A stretch of DNA of 64,000 nt from Linepithema humile (GCF_040581485.1 NC_090133.1:12896001-12960000), one strand, 5' to 3'; numbered from the stretch's first letter, positions 11,743-23,400 are shown. Translations and numbers: made by a program. Notes: a model not told the origin generated them from the sequence alone.

Positions 11743-12640
11743 CGGGCGAATTTCCGTATACCCTGTGTGAATGTCTATACAGTTAAAAGATCAATATGTG
11801 TACTGTACGTAAAGATCCAATTACACCTAAAATAGCAACTTTTAAATAGTGCTAGAGCAAAATCTTTCTATTTTTTATAATTATGCTTGGAGACTTTTGA
11901 TCAATAAGTCTCATAAGCTACAAAATATCAGTTTCAAAATATCAATTTTTGATGGTTTGTATCCTTTCTTTTTTAAAATTTTTTCAAATTATTTTGACTT
12001 TTGCAAACTATTATATTTCGGCTAAAGATGGTTCAAAAATAGATCGAAATGTTCCGGAATTTATTAAATAATATTTTAAACTAATATTACTGTGCTGGCT
12101 TATAATTACCTTTTTAATTTTGTTCTGAAGCTTGTTTTGTGTTTTAATTTTTTTATATACAGTAATTTTAATCTAACAGATAATTATGTTGGAAAAGAAG
12201 TAAAAGAAAAAAATTTCAGATAAAAGTCATAGGATTGTAACATAATACAGTAATTACAACATTATACAATTTGTAACATGCAGCTACATACTTTTTCTGA
12301 AAAATAACTATGCGTTTTCTTTGGACTAATAGATTTATCATTAGTCTGTGTATAAAGATATAGTAAAATGATCGAAAAGTAAATAATCAATTTTTTGCTA
12401 TTTTATCTTTATAACTTTTTATGCAGATGTTACAAGAAATTGATTTATATATAAAACAATTAAGATAGTTTCATTTAAAAAAATTGAGTTGACTTTTAAA
12501 CTCCGAAACCTTTTTATCTAGGAGAATTTCGTTCAATTCATTTTATAATTTCTTGAAATAATTGTTATCTTAAAAATTTTTTTCATAAATGCTTCTTTTC
12601 CGAAATAATTGCCTGTTAATATTAAAATGATTCACTCGTA
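11743..12640. other. AT-rich interior of CMC1, nothing recognised
   Basis: No open frame above background and no repeat structure that I can define. Confidence 0.4.
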
Positions 12641-12789
12641 AGCCCGTATCAGACTACGCATTGAAGATTGAGATTAAAGATTAAATATTGAAATTTGACC
12701 AATCAGCACAAAAATTTATCTCCTTTTGTTTTTATTGGCCAAAATTTAATATTTAATCTTCAATCTTCAATGCGTAGCCTGATAGGGCT
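12641..12789. mobile_element. 149-bp hairpin MITE
   Basis: A hairpin whose arms contain GACTACGCATTGAAGATTGA and its complement, closing with AGCCC(T)GATAGGGCT-like ends. A related hairpin lies at 49886-50035. Confidence 0.8.
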
Positions 12790-13045
12790 TATAGCTTTAC
12801 ACTCTTACTGAATATATATAATTGTAAATATATATAACATAATAAATACATATATAAATAAATATAATACACGTATATAATAAATATATAAATATATAAA
12901 TAATAAATATATATATAAGCATATATATATAATATAAAAAATATATAAAATACATAATTTTCTACTATTTGACTAATATACTAATCTGGTTTGCATTTAT
13001 AATCATAAATATTATATCTTATACAGATATAACATTTGTTTAAAA

Positions 13046-14545
13046 ATGGAAGTACATGAAAAACGTAAAAGAAACGATACGCCATACGTATCAAGGAGAC
13101 ACTTAAAGAGAGTGGCTGCACAAGAATCTGAAATTGTTTCTAGCGTTTTGATGCATGAAAGCTCGTCATATAATACGAACAATGAATGTGCAACAGATTT
13201 AAACAATGATTGTCCGATGAATTCTAAAATAATAAATATCGAACATAATACAGAATGGAATGAAAATAATGAAATATTTGAATATGAAAATGATAATGCA
13301 TTCCAACAATCGGATGAACATAATAATACATCGGATGAACACAATAATACATCGGATAAACACAATAATACATCAGATTCACAACAATTTGTTAATATTT
13401 CACTTAATGAATCATCAAGTGATGTAACATTTGAAAGTAGAAATAAAAGAGACAACAGCTTACAACATGATCTTGCAATTTGGGCTGTAGAACATCAAAT
13501 TACGCATATTGCTTTAGGAGCACTGTTATGTAGATTAAAGAAACATTCTTGTTTCTCAACTTTATCATTGGATGCACGATCGCTTTTGAAAACACCTAGA
13601 CATCAAGAAATACGCACAGTTACGCCAGGGTCATATTATCATTTTGGACTATCAAATTCTATTAAAAAAATATTAACATTTATAAAGGATATTAATTACA
13701 TTAGAATAGCTGTGAACATTGATGGCCTACCATTATCCAAATCATCCCAGCAACAATTTTGGCCCATATTAGGCTCTGTTCTTCCATATGACAATGTTTT
13801 CATAATTGGTATTTATCATGGATATGAAAAACCAGCGAATGTTAATGAATTTTTACAAGATTTCGTTAATGAGGCTGAAGAAATATGTGCAAATGGAATT
13901 AATATAAATGGTCGGAATGTACCATGCAGATTTGAAGCTTTAATTTGTGATGCGCCAGCCAAATCATTTGTTTTAAGTATAAAAGGACATTCTGGATACC
14001 ATAGCTGCACGAAATGTATCACGGAAGGCGAATATATAGAAAACCGATTATGTTTTCCACAAATAGATGCACCGCTCAGAACAGATAATGATTTCATACA
14101 AAAAATTGATGAAAATTATCATAAACCAGACACAACCTGCAATTTATTAAATATACCTTATTTCAACCCTGTAACCAACGTTCCGTTAGACTATATGCAT
14201 TTAATATGTTTGGGAGTTATGCGCAAATTATTAAATTTATGGCTTGCTGGTTCACTATCTTATCGATTACCATATAGAGCCGTTAACGAAATTTCGATAC
14301 GCTTAGTAACTCAATTAAAACAATCGATACCCATAGAATTTGCACGTAAACCACGAAAACTAGATTGCCTCAAATTGTGGAAAGCAACTGAGTACAGATT
14401 AATATTATTATATACGGGTCCGTTGGCGTTTAAATCTGTATTTAAAAAAAATGTGTATCTACATTTTATGACGTTACATGTGATTATGAGAATATTATCA
14501 TCAGAAGACTTACATAATTATTTGACCTACGTAGTCATAGTATAG
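13046..14545 (+). pseudogene. CMC1 tnp2-like transposase, C-terminus deleted
   Basis: A 499-codon open frame. Residues 1-130 are charged and include three SDEHNNT-type heptad repeats (about residues 89-110). The core carries NIDGLPLSKSSQQQFWPIL (Asp226), CDAPAK (Asp302), CTKC (Cys321, Cys324) and LDYMHLICLG (Asp382, His385). The same order occurs in the CMC2 and CMC3 proteins and resembles tnp2 of plant CACTA elements. The homology stops at about residue 490 (HNYLTY); the remaining ~200 residues, present in CMC2, are missing and the frame runs into DUF4806 coding sequence. The start lies 60 bp after an AT-rich stretch and no intron is needed. It would have catalysed excision and insertion of the element. 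Confidence 0.75.
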
Positions 14546-14730
14546 ACATTGTTCAAGATTTGCCGTTGAAAAATCAAAATGATGTCCAAGCAATGGAAAC
14601 AAAAATAATGAATGATAAAGTTTACCAAAGTCAAATGGTGAGTTCATTATTATTTTAATCCAACAGAAATTATCTTTGAAGGTAGAACAATTTTATAATT
14701 TTTAAAATAATATGTTTTAAGATAATAGAA

Positions 14731-14774
<44 letters not shown>

Positions 14775-15923
14775 AATACAATTTTTAATCAAAGTCTTCT
14801 AGCGTTTTTGACTAGAGCAGTGAACCTGAAATAATTTTAATCACCATTAAACTTAGTTTGGATTAATCTGCTTCAGTCGGAAACACTATTAACATTTAGT
14901 TGAAATTTTGTGTCATCACACTTTTTAAATGTTATGTAAATTGTAATTACAATAGTCATTAGATTTATTATATTTACTATATATATTTGACTTAATCCAT
15001 TAACTTAATGTACATAAGTTTCTAAAGAATAGAATAGACATGTATATACATATTAACCTTCAAACTTTTTCAATTACTTATTTATAAAATAAAGTTTTAC
15101 AAATATAATATAAATTGACTTTTTTTAAATATTGTTTTCCAATTTAAAACTGATATCTTTATTTAGGGATGCTTTATATAAAAAATAATTTCCTAAAAAA
15201 TAAAATATATAATATAATAAAATAAAATATAACATAATATAACACAATAAATATAATAATAATATAAAAATTGTATAGTTTTGGCTAAATACGTTTTAAA
15301 AATAATTCATAGAGAAATACGCAATATCTTATAACGCAATTTTTTATAATTTAGGTGAAACAATTGGTTCGTGTTACATGCAAAGATTTAAAAACGTCAT
15401 GTATACAATTAATGAGGAAAATATTTTCCAATAATGTAGCTGTTAATTACAGCTGGTATGGAGCAAAAAAAAAGGAGAATTTTTCGCAGCTGCAAATTTG
15501 TAAGATAATTATGTGTAAGTGAAATAAATTAAATATAATCATTTTATATTAATAAAATGATTTCTTATAATTGAAAGATAGATACTTGTATATTTTACAA
15601 ATAATTACTATAGTTTCTTTTATTTAACGATGTAAAAAGAAAGTACACAGCAATGTTACGATTATTAAACATTCCTTTTTATATAATGAAAATCAATATA
15701 CAAACATTTTTTAGTCTCTAGATTAGATTTAAGAAATTTGTTTTAAAATTATTAAATATGAACAATTTCTAAAAATATATTACATTTTTCAGACGTAATA
15801 AGAAAAGTGCATCAAAATGCAACCGATGAAGAGATTTCCGCTCCAATCAAAATTTGGTTAGCCCATGCAAAAGAACGTATGGGGAGAGCGGAAAAGGAGC
15901 AAAACGCAACAGATCAGGAATGA
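14545..15923 (+). pseudogene. DUF4806 C-terminal half, 3 exons (CMC1)
   Basis: Three exons read in frame: about 14545-14637 (LPLKNQNDVQAMETKI), 15355-15514 and 15793-15923, with GTGAGT and GTAAGT donors and TTTAG and TTCAG acceptors. Exon 2 carries the core pattern SCIQLMRKIFSNNVAVNYSW then YGAKKKENFSQLQICKII. Exon 3 has ISAPIKIWLAHAKERM and stops at 15923. This is the DUF4806 pattern as I recall it (SW-G-KGK, then WL-HA near the end). The N-terminal exons are absent, because the first exon begins right where the transposase homology ends. Its function is unknown. Confidence 0.7.
14728..14772. repeat. TA microsatellite in DUF4806 intron
   Basis: About 22 TA units between the first and second DUF4806 exons of CMC1. 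Confidence 0.9.
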
Positions 15924-16772
15924 ATGGAAACTGACGGCATTAGATCCTTGTGTCATAGCAACTACGTAGCAGTGGCCAATCCTGGTGGTTAAGCCTGGGT
16001 GTCGTTTCTAGAATTTAGCGACATGCGATCAGGGACCCAGTTACTTGTTTCCGCGCGTTTCTCGTTCACGTTGGTTGAGCGACTGAGAACTCGTACTATT
16101 TTTTTTTGTTTTCGAATGATTTTACTCTAACGGTTATTTTTAGTCTAGTTAAGCGCGAAAGGGACACGTCGACAAATAAGAGTAAGGAATAAATCATAGC
16201 GACAAAAAGGAGCACGCCATTAAATTGTTATGCGTAATTCCATTAAGTTTAAAATCTGAGAGAGACCGTCAATACGACGGATATAGAAATATATTTTTGT
16301 TTGTTTTCTTACGTTATTTATACGTTGACCGCGCAAATTTTTCGCGAAAGCTATATGAAATGCGACGCAAAGAACGTCGGGTCGCAGCATTCTTGTTGCA
16401 TCCTCGCGCAGTTTCGTAATAAAAAGATTGGCGTACTGCCTCTTATTTTCGTCGCACATTTATACTCGCGTGAATTGGTCGATCTTTCTTTATTAATTTC
16501 TTCATAATTATTTTAACTGTCTACCTGCACACGAGAGGTCTTTTAGGAATCATCAAACACTCTGCTTATATATACAGGATTGCTCAGTTTATACCTGTAT
16601 ATATACTTCTATATATTTTATGTTTAACGTTCTAAACATTTCAAATGTTTATGTTTAATGTTCTGATGTTCCAAATGTTTATTAATGTGATAGTAGATAT
16701 AAGATTATAAAAACTGTATACTTCTAGATTTGTCAAATGTTTGTATATTTCTCATTTATATGTATCTCATTG

Positions 16773-16780
<8 letters not shown>
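15924..16780. other. CMC1 3' region, no gene seen
   Basis: Moderately GC-rich for the window (15930-16460) with short overlapping frames on both strands, none with a motif. It could include the DUF4806 3' UTR. Confidence 0.4.
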
Positions 16781-16809
<29 letters not shown>

Positions 16810-16831
16810 GTTGTCTTATGTATATTTACAT

Positions 16832-16871
<40 letters not shown>

Positions 16872-16960
16872 TTATTATTGATCTTAATTTATATATATAT
16901 ATATAAATACATTAGAAACTATATGTATATATATATAATACAAATCTTAATAAATATCGA
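16770..16960. repeat. TA/CA microsatellite cluster
   Basis: Runs of TA, then CA (16790-16810), then long TA tracts. The open frame across it, with repeated Tyr and Ile, is an artefact of the repeat. Confidence 0.9.
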
Positions 16961-17039
16961 TTTATAAAATATAGAGTACAAATTAAATGAACCTAATCCT
17001 AATTTAATAAACCTAACCTAATCAATATATATGCATGAT

Positions 17040-17266
17040 ATACAAGTAACATGCTGAAAATATACTGTTGACGTACTATAGATATCCTTGGTATATACCA
17101 TAAGATCTTGTCAGTATATACTACGAAGTAAAATAGACGGACATTAGAACATGCTTAGTACATACTCAGTAAGTCATAGTACGTATATCAAATATTCTGA
17201 GAACGTACGCAATATACTTTTGCGATGTTCTCCGAATATTCTCAGAATCTACATGTGCTGTTAGGG
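17040..17266. repeat. CMC1 right subterminal repeats and TIR
   Basis: Several GAATATTCTCAGA-like motifs and degenerate complements end in the terminus at 17266. The last ~60 bp closely match the tip at 27840 and its mirror at 34881, which belong to a deletion derivative of the same family. Confidence 0.65.
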
Positions 17267-17605
17267 TCATTATTTCCATGGCATCACACAATGTCGATGT
17301 GGACATGATTACAATTCCGAAAATGACGATCGAAATATGATCTCGCCGTATTTTCCACACAGTCGGTAAAGATATGTAAGATGATTAGAATCTATTAACG
17401 ATACGACGACACAACGTGCACGTACACCAGGTCACACAAATGCCTTGACATATGAAGTTGCACGAGTGTCAAGGCATATCGAGTCGGCGTGTTCCGACTC
17501 TATATATTTTTACATCATGACTGTGACATCCGGCAACGCTGTTATGGCTGTGTGAAAGCAGCTGGAGTGAAGTAAAGCAATGTGACAAGTTAGGTTAATA
17601 AATCG

Positions 17606-17672
17606 CCTACGTACGCGTCCGTGTGACGGTAACCGACGGCTAAGCACACACGGACACGTGACGTAGACGATT
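17606..17672. repeat. Short hairpin, mirrored at 24070-24136
   Basis: ATCGCCTACGTACGCGTCCG and the near complement ending GACGTAGACGAT form a 67-bp hairpin near the outer end of each palindrome I arm. Confidence 0.6.
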
Positions 17673-17699
17673 TTTGCTTGCGTGCGTGCTTTCCCTGTC

Positions 17700-18010
17700 G
17701 CGATGCCTTGGTGTCAGCGGTTTCTAGTTTGCATCACCGGAGTAAGGTAAGATTTAATATATTATACACTTGAAAATTGCGTGCTACATTTCATTAAGTT
17801 TTTAAAATTTTTATTAAATTAATTTTTTTCAGAGAAAGAGACAGAAGTTTATCGTGAAGAAGTGAATCTCGGCCTATTGGTACTAGGATACATGATCGCA
17901 GATAAGTTTATTTATATTCACACATAATCCTTTTTATTACAGAAGTTTTACTACATATTATTAATTTTCAGGTGTTCTACATTGGAAGGAAAAGGATAAA
18001 CTTTGAACAA
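17700..18010 (+). pseudogene. Exon-like remnants in palindrome I arm
   Basis: Short coding-like pieces with plausible splice signals: a segment ending CCGGAGTAAG-GTAAGA, then CTCGGCCTATTGGTACTAGG after a TTTTTTCAG. A second version of the latter occurs at 18815-18960 (frame MNLGLLVPGYMIAG, then GVLEANLLPRTMKKK), so the unit is tandemly duplicated within the arm. Mirrors lie at 22782-22927 and 23732-24042. I do not recognise the protein. Confidence 0.4.
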
Positions 18011-18041
18011 AGTATGGACAAAATAATGAAGTGAGTGATGT

Positions 18042-18331
18042 GGCATTATGCATAATGCCCGAGATCAGTCGGGCAGAGTGATAAATATTTGTTAATTTTT
18101 AATTTAAAAATTGCTTTAACCAGGCAATGTAAATAAAAATAAATATAGATAAATATTAATATAAATAGATAATATTAATAAAAATAAATATAATTATATA
18201 GATAAATAAATATATAAATATATAATATATATTTATTTATATTTATTGCCTGGTTAAAGCAATTTTTAAATTAAAAATTAACAAATATTTATCACTCTGC
18301 CCGACTGATCTCGGGCATTATGCATAATGCC
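18042..18331. mobile_element. Hairpin MITE, palindrome I left arm
   Basis: The arms begin GGCATTATGCATAATGCCCG and include GTTAATTTTTAATTTAAAAA. The two arms are nearly perfect complements around an AT-rich loop. The mirror copy is 23411-23700. A related MITE lies at 19018-19314. Confidence 0.85.
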
Positions 18332-18339
18332 AATTGACA

Positions 18340-18341
18340 AT

Positions 18342-18390
<49 letters not shown>
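18340..18390. repeat. TA microsatellite, mirrored at 23352-23402
   Basis: About 20 TA units, with the same length class in both palindrome arms. Confidence 0.9.
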
Positions 18391-18391
<1 letters not shown>

Positions 18392-18443
18392 TGAAATAGC
18401 TATGTAGTACTTTAAATACTAATTTAATAAATTATTAATATAG

Positions 18444-18788
18444 ATTTAACTGGGTATGCCAATGTGATTGCGGAATGGTACGAGGCAGACTTAACATTAC
18501 AGCAACAAAATTCACTGGAGGATTGGGCAATCTGGCTGAAAGGAGTTGTTACTAACCTACTGTGCTTAAACCATTTGAAGAGAAACCAACGTTCGCTAAA
18601 GCTGCACGTCAATTTTTGCTCAAATGGTCGTTTTATAGGTATTTCTTATTTTTTATTACATTGGTAATCAAATATATTTGTTTTGCATTTTTAATAACAT
18701 TTACATTTTGTTTTTCATAGCTCGATGATTATCCGGGATCTCACTTTGAGAAGCACGGCGAGTTTCGGATCTTTTCATCTCATCAGCA
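18444..18788 (+). pseudogene. Unrecognised conserved-looking exon pair
   Basis: After an acceptor-like TTAATATAG the frame reads DLTGYANVIAEWYEADLTLQ then EDWAIWLKGVVTNLL. A frameshift near 18560 leads to KPFEEKPTFAKAARQFLLKW. After an intron (18640-18720, GTATTT to CATAG) it continues SSMIIRDLTLRSTASFGSFH. The pattern of amphipathic helices with conserved Trp looks like real protein, and I have an uncertain memory of similar ant proteins. An identical copy lies on the minus strand at 22954-23298 in the other arm. The function is unknown. Confidence 0.4.
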
Positions 18789-19017
18789 ATTTATTAATAT
18801 AGATTTAACAATATAAATGAATCTCGGTCTATTGGTACCAGGATACATGATCGCAGGTAAGTTTATATTTATATTCACACATAATCCTTCTTATTACAGA
18901 TGTTTTACTACATATTATTAATTTTCAGGTGTTCTAGAAGCCAATCTGTTACCAAGAACAATGAAGAAAAAGATTGATGTGTATAGATATATAGGTTATG
19001 GACAAAGTAATGAATGT

Positions 19018-19314
19018 GGCATTGTGCATAATGCCCGAGATCATTCGGGCAGAGTGATAAATATTTATTAATTTTTAATTTAAAAATTGCTTCAACCAGG
19101 CAATATAAATATAAATAAATATTAGTAAATATATATTATATATTTATATATTTACTTATTTATATTTATATTGCGTGGTTAAAGCGATTTTTAAATTAAA
19201 AATTAACAAATATTAATTGACAATTATTATATATATATATTTATTTATTTATTTATCACTCTGCCAGATGAACACCGACCATCAAGACTGGTCTCGGACA
19301 TTATGCATAATGCC
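19018..19314. mobile_element. Second hairpin MITE, palindrome I left arm
   Basis: Same family as 18042-18331 but more degenerate, with an insertion in one arm. Its mirror is 22428-22724. Confidence 0.8.
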
Positions 19315-19535
19315 TCATTTATCACTTTGTCTATACATATACATTATAAATGTAATATACATTATAAAAGTGTAATATGTAAATATATATTAACTTTTGA
19401 ATAAAAAATGATATTAACATATGCTAAAAAAATAAAAAAATTTGGTTTTTTTATTTCCGATGCTTAGGACGCCCACAATCAGGTTAAAAATTTTGGGTGT
19501 TATATATTTTTTTTATATAATAAATTATATTTACA

Positions 19536-20970
19536 GTGAGTTAGAAAAAATTTATAAAAAAATAATATATAATAATACACAATTAAGTACAAAATATTTT
19601 GCACAGATTTTTTGAATTGTCATGGTAACGTAATATTATAATAAATAACACCTAGTTACACTGAAATGGAGGCACAAAAAAAATCAAAAAATGAATCGTA
19701 ATAATTTTTTCTCAAATTTATCACCGGCAGATAGAGGCAAGATAGTGGGATTGCGTCAAACAGGATGTAAAATGGCAGAAATTGCAAGAATTGTTGGATG
19801 CTCTCGACAAACCGTTTCATTGTGGGTTAAAAAACATGAAGAAGGAGGAATGGAGAATCTTGAAGATCACAGAAAAAATAATTGTGCTCCACAGAAGACT
19901 ACACCGGAGCAGAATGAGGAAATAGTAAGAGCTGTAGACGAAAATCCCTTCGATCCAGTCGCAAATGTATTAAGGAACAGGGAATTAAATATTTCTACAG
20001 AAACCGTAAGACGTCGTCTACGTGCTGCAGGTGTGCACTCACATCCTGCAACAAAGAAAATAGAGCTCAAGCCGCAACATAGAATGGAAAGAGTACAATT
20101 CGCAAGAGAATATTTAAATACACCTCAAGAGGAATGGAATGCCGTCATTTGGATGGACGAAAAAGTATTTTCATCCTCAGAAGATGGGCGACGTAGAGTC
20201 TGGCGACCAAATGGATCGCGTTTAAATCCCAAATATGTTATCCCATCAGGAAAAAGCGGCAGAATCACATTAGGATTCTGGGGAAGTATGACTTCAAGTG
20301 GATTGTTAAATCTACAAGAGATATCTCCACGAATGGATGCCGAAGAATACGTGGAAATTCTTCAAGAAGTATTAAAACCTGGCATTAGAAGAATTTTTCC
20401 GGAAGAACAATATCCAGTTGTAAAAGTAGTGCAAGATAATAGTGCCGTCCATACATCAAGATTGGTGCAAGCATGGTTCGACGAAAATCCAGACATTCAA
20501 AAAATTCGATGGCCAGCAAAGTCTCCTGATCTAAATCCAATAGAAAATGTGTGGGGTCAAATGGTATCATCATGGAGAGCTGGCGAACTCCGAACAAAAG
20601 AAGCCTTACGGAACAATGTGCATCAAGTTTGGCAGCAATTATCGCAACGACAAGATTACACGCAAAACTTAATCAACTCAATGCCAAGAAGATTGCAACA
20701 AGTTATAGACAATGACGGATACTGGATACCGTATTAGTAAGTATAATGCTATATATGCTACACACACACATACACACACGCGCGCACACAAAATTAATTG
20801 TTGAATATTTTTTGTTTCAGGTATGCAGATGACACAGAAGAAATAGAAATTTAAAGTTAAATAAATAGAAAATTATTGATATTGGATATCCAATAAGTAA
20901 GTACTATATCTATATTAACTAAAATATAAGAAATAAAAAATTAATATTAATAATTTCAATTTTTACTGTG
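19536..20970 (+). mobile_element. Tc1-like transposon, intact copy
   Basis: The left end is near the TTACAGTGAGTTAG at 19532-19545 and the right end near TTTTTACTGTG at 20963-20973. The end sequences are only short matches, so the borders are approximate. The element carries one complete transposase gene and forms the left half of the palindrome I centre. Confidence 0.6.
19691..20737 (+). CDS. Tc1-family transposase, DD35E
   Basis: An intact 348-residue frame, the usual length for Tc1. Residues 1-120 form two helix-turn-helix units (ADRGKIVGLRQTGCKMAEIA; TETVRRRLRAAG) that bind the element's ends. The catalytic acids are Asp156 (WMDEKVF), Asp249 (VVQDNSAVHTS) and Glu285 (SPDLNPIENVWG). Thirty-five residues separate the second Asp from Glu, so it is DD35E rather than the DD34E usual in Tc1. 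The start is the first ATG not followed by an early stop; an upstream ATG at 19665 ends within 12 codons. All catalytic residues are present, so the enzyme may be active. A GTAAGT after the stop and a TTTCAG at 20815-20820 suggest a 3' UTR intron. Confidence 0.9.
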   Translation: MNRNNFFSNLSPADRGKIVGLRQTGCKMAEIARIVGCSRQTVSLWVKKHEEGGMENLEDHRKNNCAPQKTTPEQNEEIVRAVDENPFDPVANVLRNRELNISTETVRRRLRAAGVHSHPATKKIELKPQHRMERVQFAREYLNTPQEEWNAVIWMDEKVFSSSEDGRRRVWRPNGSRLNPKYVIPSGKSGRITLGFWGSMTSSGLLNLQEISPRMDAEEYVEILQEVLKPGIRRIFPEEQYPVVKVVQDNSAVHTSRLVQAWFDENPDIQKIRWPAKSPDLNPIENVWGQMVSSWRAGELRTKEALRNNVHQVWQQLSQRQDYTQNLINSMPRRLQQVIDNDGYWIPY

Positions 20971-21040
20971 TTTCAGGATGTTTCAGGATAAACCGAGTCC
21001 ACTGGATCAACCCAGTTTTTTGTAAAAACAAGCTTGCACC
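20740..21040. other. Palindrome I centre
   Basis: AC-rich microsatellite at 20758-20790, then the junction between the two Tc1 copies at about 20975-21010. Two copies of GTTTCAGGAT-like sequence sit at the junction. I see no gene. Confidence 0.5.
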
Positions 21041-22185
21041 TGAAAAATAGAGAGTATAGGTATCCAGTATCCTTCATTTTCTGTAACTTGCTGCAATTTT
21101 CTTGGCGTTGAATTGATTAAGTTTTGCGTGTAATCTTGTCGCTTCAATAATTGCTGCCAAACTTGATGCACATTGTTCCATAAAGCTTCTTTTGTTCGGA
21201 GTTCGCCAGCTCTCCATGATGATACCATTTGACCCCACACATTTTCTATTGGATTTAGATCAAGAGACTTTGCTGGCCATCGAATTTTTTAAATGTCTGG
21301 ATTTTCGTCGAACCATGCTTGCACCAATCTTGATGTATGGACGGCACTATTATCTTGCACTACTTTTATAACTGGATATTGTTCTTCCGGAAAAATTCTT
21401 CTAATGCCAGGTTTTAATACTTCTTGAAGAATTTCCACGTATTCTTCGGCATCCATTCGTGGAGATATCTCTTGTAGATTTAACAATCCACTTGAAGTCA
21501 TACTTCCCCAGAATCCTAATGTGATTCTGCCGCTATTTCCTGATGGGATAACATACTTGGAATTTAAACGCGATCCATTTGGTCGCCAAACTCTACGTCG
21601 CCCATCTTCTGAGGATGAAAATACTTTTTCGTCCATCCAAATGACGGCATTCCATTCCTCTTGAGGTGTATTTAAATATTCTCTTGCGAATTGTACTCTT
21701 CCATCCTATGTTGCGGCTTGAGCTCTATTTTCTTTGTTGCAGGATGTGAGTGTACACCTGCAGCACGTAGACGGCGTCTTACGGTTCTGTAGAAATATTT
21801 AATTCCCTGTTCCTTAATACGTTTGCGACTGGATCGAAGGGATTTTCGTCTACAGCTTTTACTATTTCCTCATTCTGCTCCGGTGTAGTCTTCTGTGGAG
21901 CACAATTATTTTTTCTGTGATCTTCAAGATTCTCTATTCCTCCTTCTTCATGTTTTATAACCCATAAAGCAACAGTTTGATAGCTGAATCCCACAATTCT
22001 TGCAATTTTTGATTTTTTATGTCCTGTTTAGTGTAATCCTACTTGACTCTGCCTCTGTCTGCCGTATTTGTGTGTTGCATGTTTTGTATATTAAAATGTT
22101 TAATAAAATGTTTAATGTTTAATAAAATGTTTCATGTTTAATAAAATGTTTAATGTTTATTAATGTTTAATAAATGTAATTCACT
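21007..22185 (-). pseudogene. Second Tc1 copy, broken, opposite orientation
   Basis: The same transposase read on the minus strand in three pieces: 21994-21779 (N-terminal HTH), 21636-21289 (WMDEKVF to DENPDI, both Asp motifs kept) and 21240-21007 (C-terminal part beginning VWGQMVSSWRAGE). At least two frameshifts or stops break it, near 21780-21640 and at 21289. The C-terminus ends differently (GYWIPILSIFQVQACF). The central part differs from the intact copy by only a few residues, the ends by more. Confidence 0.85.
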
Positions 22186-22229
22186 GTAAATATAATTTAT
22201 TATAAAAAAAATATATATAATACCCAAAA

Positions 22230-23350
22230 TAAAAATATATAACACCCAAAATTTTTAACCTGATTGTGGGCGTCCTAAGCATCGGAAATAAAAAAACCAA
22301 ATTTTTTTATTTTTTTAGCATATGTTAATATCATTTTTTATTCAAAAGTTAATATATATTTACATATTACACTTTTATAATGTATATTACATTTATAATG
22401 TATATGTATAGACAAAGTGATAAATGAGGCATTATGCATAATGTCCGAGACCAGTCATGATGGTCGGTGTTCATCTGGCAGAGTGATAAATAAATAAATA
22501 AATATATATATATAATAATTGTCAATTAATATTTGTTAATTTTTAATTTAAAAATCGCTTTAACCACGCAATATAAATATAAATAAGTAAATATATAAAT
22601 ATATAATATATATTTACTAATATTTATTTATATTTATATTGCCTGGTTGAAGCAATTTTTAAATTAAAAATTAATAAATATTTATCACTCTGCCCGAATG
22701 ATCTCGGGCATTATGCACAATGCCACATTCATTACTTTGTCCATAACCTATATATCTATACACATCAATCTTTTTCTTCATTGTTCTTGGTAACAGATTG
22801 GCTTCTAGAACACCTGAAAATTAATAATATGTAGTAAAACATCTGTAATAAGAAGGATTATGTGTGAATATAAATATAAACTTACCTGCGATCATGTATC
22901 CTGGTACCAATAGACCGAGATTCATTTATATTGTTAAATCTATATTAATAAATTGCTGATGAGATGAAAAGATCCGAAACTCGCCGTGCTTCTCAAAGTG
23001 AGATCCCGGATAATCATCGAGCTATGAAAAACAAAATGTAAATGTTATTAAAAATGCAAAACAAATATATTTGATTACCAATGTAATAAAAAATAAGAAA
23101 TACCTATAAAACGACCATTTGAGCAAAAATTGACGTGCAGCTTTAGCGAACGTTGGTTTCTCTTCAAATGGTTTAAGCACAGTAGGTTAGTAACAACTCC
23201 TTTCAGCCAGATTGCCCAATCCTCCAGTGAATTTTGTTGCTGTAATGTTAAGTCTGCCTCGTACCATTCCGCAATCACATTGGCATACCCAGTTAAATCT
23301 ATATTAATAATTTATTAAATTAGTATTTAAAGTACTACATAGCTATTTCA

Positions 23351-23400
<50 letters not shown>

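Larger units (their letters stand above)
9069..17266 (+). mobile_element. CMC1: CACTA-like transposon with both ends
   Basis: An 8198-bp element. The left end CCCTAACAGCACATG is mirrored at the right end (ACATGTGCTGTTAGGG, ending at 17266). TC flanks both ends (9067-9068 and 17267-17268), a 2-bp target duplication. Both ends are backed by a few hundred bp of a repeated motif around GAATATTCTCAGA or GTATATTCTCAGG. The transposase (13046-14545) and a DUF4806 gene tail (about 14545-15923) lie on the plus strand and are joined by a deletion. The 9.8-12.8 kb part is packed with MITEs. It probably cannot make a complete transposase now. Confidence 0.75.
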
